Source: Actinomycetes bacterium
Lineage (GTDB): Bacteria; Actinomycetota; Actinomycetes; Mycobacteriales; Micromonosporaceae
Assembly: GCA_023437285.1 (NCBI GenBank)
Contig: JAEZGP010000590.1
Span: forward strand, 1-5,826
Direction: 5' to 3'
Length of the DNA: 5,826 nt
This document shows, in pieces, positions 3,776-5,826 of the stretch. Under the pieces are notes generated by a model, which did not search any database, was not told where the DNA came from, and worked only from the letters and a program-made list of their open reading frames with translations. Position 1 is the stretch's first letter. The number at the start of each line of letters is the position of its first letter. Made by a program: the position numbers and the translations under genes.

Positions 3776-5826
3776 ATGTCAGCCACATTCCGGCGGCTCG
3801 GCCGGCGCCGGCTCAGTGGGGCGCTCGCCCTGCTCGCCGCCGTCGCGACCGGGGCCGTCGTCGTCACCTTGACCCGGCCGGCCGACGCGGCCGCCACCCA
3901 CAACTACGCCGAGGCGCTGCAGAAGTCGCTGCTGTTCTACGAGGCCCAGATGTCGGGCAACATCCCGTCGTGGAACCGCGTGAAGTGGCGCGGCCCGTCG
4001 ACGGTCAACGACGGCAAGGCCCAGGGCGTCGACCTGTCCGGCGGGTACTACGACGCGGGCGACCACATGAAGTTCGGCTTCCCGATGGCCGCCGCGATCA
4101 CGACCCTGGCCTGGGGCGGGGTGGACTACCGGTCGGCCTACGCGAGCTCCGGGCAGCTGCCGCACCTGATGAACAACCTGCGCTGGGCCAACGACTACTT
4201 CATCAACGCCCACTCCGCGCCGAACGAGCTGTGGGTGCAGGTCGCCAACGAGTCCGACCACAACTACTGGGCGCCGGCGGAGACGGTGGAGGCCAAGGGC
4301 AAGGACCGTACCGCGTACAAGATCACCGCGTCGTGCCCGGGCACCGACGTGGCCGCCGAGACCGCCTCGGCGATGGCGTCGTCGGCCATGGTGTTCCGCG
4401 CCACCGACCCCGCGTACGCCGACACGCTGCTCACCCACGCCAAGCAGCTGTTCACCTTCGCCGACACGACCAAGGGCACCGACGGGCGGGACACCGCGTA
4501 CGTCAAGTGCGTGCCGCAGGCCGCGAGCTTCTACAACTCCACCACCGAGGGCGGCACCCAGAACCCGGGCACCCCGCGCGTGTACTGGGACGAGCTGGCC
4601 TGGTCGGCGCTGTGGCTCTACCGCGCCACCGGCGACGCGTCCTACCTGGCCAAGGCGCGCGAGTTCTACCCCAAGATGGGCACCCAGGCCGACGTCGGCA
4701 GCAGCACCCAGGTGCCGGTCTACGCGTTCGGGTACGGCTGGAACGACAAGGCGTACGCCGTCTACGCCATGATGGCGAAGCTGACCGGCGAGCAGCAGTA
4801 CAAGGACGACACCCAGCGCTACCTGGACTACTGGTCGGTGGGTTACAAGGGCGCCAAGGGCAAGACCCTGGCCGGCGGCCTGGTGTACATCTTCTACTGG
4901 GCGTCGCTGCGGATGGCCGCGAACACCGCGTGGGTCGCGCTGACCTACGCCGACACGCTGGGCCCGGCCGATCCGCTCTACGCGCGCTACCGGGACTTCG
5001 CCAAGACGCAGGTCGACTACGCGCTCGGCACCAACCCGGCCAACCACAGCTACATGATCGGCTTCGGGGTGAACCCGCCGAAGAACCCGCACCACCGCGG
5101 GGCCCACGGCTCCTGGTCGGACTCGATGAACGAGCCGACCTACACCCGCCACACCCTCTACGGCGCGCTCGTCGGCGGCCCCGGCGAGGACGGCTCGTGG
5201 GCCGACTCGCGGTCGGACTTCGTCAAGAACGAGGTGGCCCTCGACTTCAACTCCGGCATCACCTCGTCGCTGGTGCGGCTCTACTCGGAGTACGGGGGAA
5301 CGCCGCTGGCGAGCATCCCCGCCGAGACGCCGGACATGACCGAGATCTACCTCGACACGACGGCGACTCCGCAGACGAACGGGGTCACCGTCAAGATGCT
5401 GCTGTGGAACAAGTCGGCGTGGCCGGCCCGGGTGCTGGACAGGGCGTCGATCCGGTACTTCTTCACCCTGGACGGGGCGACCACGCCGAGCCAGATCACG
5501 GTCACCTCGCCGTACTCGAACTGCCAGAAGCCCACCGGCCCGGTCCAGTTCTCCGGCAGCGTCTACTACGTCAACGTGGACTGCACCGGGACGCTGAGCT
5601 TCCCGGGCGGCCAGTCGGAGTCCAAGCGCGAGGTCCAGTTGCAGATCATGAGCAGCGGCAGCTGGGACGCGAGCAACGACTGGTCGGCGACGAACAACCC
5701 CGCCCTGTACCAGGCGGGCACGCTGATCTGGGGCACCCAGCCCGGCGGCGGCACCGTCACGTCCGCGCCGCCCACCACGACGGTGCCGACCTCCCGGCCG
5801 CCGACCTCGGCCCCGCCGACGACGGC
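3776..5826 (+). CDS. Secreted GH9 endoglucanase with CBM3 module (3' end outside the window)
   Basis: Extracellular cellulase that cleaves beta-1,4-glucan with inversion. The frame is open for 683 codons to the window edge with no stop. Seen: an Arg-rich N-terminus and hydrophobic signal peptide (about 1-40, likely cut near ADAAA); then a GH9 catalytic domain (about 42-505). Key residues are D93 and D96 in the DAGD motif (base side), H439/H440-R441 in NPHHRGAHGSW, and E486 in KNEVALDFNSG as the likely catalytic acid. A CBM3 of the 3c subtype follows (about 523-655: NKSAWPAR 545-552, FPGGQS 609-614, WDASNDWS 630-637). This module usually feeds a single cellulose chain to the GH9 site and gives processive action. 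From about 656 comes a Gly then Pro/Thr/Ser-rich linker, cut by the window edge. By analogy with Thermobifida Cel9A, an FN3 and/or CBM2 domain is expected beyond. Two CBM3 cysteines (583, 603) may pair. Confidence 0.95.
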   Translation, partial: MSATFRRLGRRRLSGALALLAAVATGAVVVTLTRPADAAATHNYAEALQKSLLFYEAQMSGNIPSWNRVKWRGPSTVNDGKAQGVDLSGGYYDAGDHMKFGFPMAAAITTLAWGGVDYRSAYASSGQLPHLMNNLRWANDYFINAHSAPNELWVQVANESDHNYWAPAETVEAKGKDRTAYKITASCPGTDVAAETASAMASSAMVFRATDPAYADTLLTHAKQLFTFADTTKGTDGRDTAYVKCVPQAASFYNSTTEGGTQNPGTPRVYWDELAWSALWLYRATGDASYLAKAREFYPKMGTQADVGSSTQVPVYAFGYGWNDKAYAVYAMMAKLTGEQQYKDDTQRYLDYWSVGYKGAKGKTLAGGLVYIFYWASLRMAANTAWVALTYADTLGPADPLYARYRDFAKTQVDYALGTNPANHSYMIGFGVNPPKNPHHRGAHGSWSDSMNEPTYTRHTLYGALVGGPGEDGSWADSRSDFVKNEVALDFNSGITSSLVRLYSEYGGTPLASIPAETPDMTEIYLDTTATPQTNGVTVKMLLWNKSAWPARVLDRASIRYFFTLDGATTPSQITVTSPYSNCQKPTGPVQFSGSVYYVNVDCTGTLSFPGGQSESKREVQLQIMSSGSWDASNDWSATNNPALYQAGTLIWGTQPGGGTVTSAPPTTTVPTSRPPTSAPPTT
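5741..5826 (+). other. Pro/Thr-rich linker region of the cellulase
   Basis: Codons from about residue 656 encode a GGG turn followed by repeated PPT/TTT/TSRPP units. This is a typical flexible, often glycosylated linker between modules of actinobacterial cellulases. It shows that at least one further domain lies outside the window. Confidence 0.8.

Noticed and set aside
3776..3895. Tat signal peptide on the cellulase
   Set aside because: The N-terminus has several Arg pairs (RRL, RRR) but no proper twin-arginine consensus followed by the usual hydrophobic pattern; a Sec signal is the simpler reading.
3517..3903. Minus-strand open frame (128 codons) in the divergent control region
   Set aside because: It overlaps the cellulase start and leader, has no recognisable motif, and has a basic low-complexity composition.
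3779..5152. Long minus-strand open frame (457 codons) opposite the GH9 cellulase
   Set aside because: Low-complexity Val/Gly/Arg-rich translation with no domain. The plus-strand GH9-CBM3 frame explains the region fully.

Overview
The window is very GC-rich and its genes have almost exclusively G or C at third codon positions. Together with the gene content (a Gram-positive-style lipoprotein, a family 9 cellulase with a CBM3 module and a Pro/Thr linker, and type IV pilus genes) this points to a filamentous actinobacterium. Micromonosporaceae (Actinoplanes/Micromonospora-like) is my best guess from familiarity, not from a search.

Layout. Four protein genes are supported. Three lie on the minus strand. 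Reading in their direction: a vWA-domain lipoprotein (3424-1952), a 385-nt gap holding two terminator-like hairpins and a cluster of overlapping inverted repeats, a small type IV pilin (1566-1204), a short gap with a UUCG-capped hairpin, and the pilus retraction ATPase PilT (1122-19). The fourth gene is divergent on the plus strand: a secreted GH9 cellulase from 3776 that runs off the right edge inside a Pro/Thr linker (683 codons visible). It is separated from the lipoprotein gene by a 351-nt region.

How they fit together. pilA and pilT form a unit of pilus subunit plus retraction motor, probably continuing left beyond the window. The vWA lipoprotein is probably a separate transcription unit, because strong inverted repeats follow its stop codon. 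The cellulase is divergent and has its own leader. That leader (about 3661-3759) can form a closing stem of 7 perfect pairs, and a second 7-pair helix that shares three bases with it and so excludes it. It also carries short motifs in an order that recalls the c-di-AMP (ydaO-type) riboswitch. This is the strongest candidate here for something not explained by the genes, but its class is unproven.

I see no CRISPR array, tRNA, rRNA or insertion sequence. The enzyme and pilus families are known. The less ordinary points are the cellulase leader, the hairpin between pilA and pilT, the structured region before pilA, and the placement of a retractile pilus system beside a cellulase.
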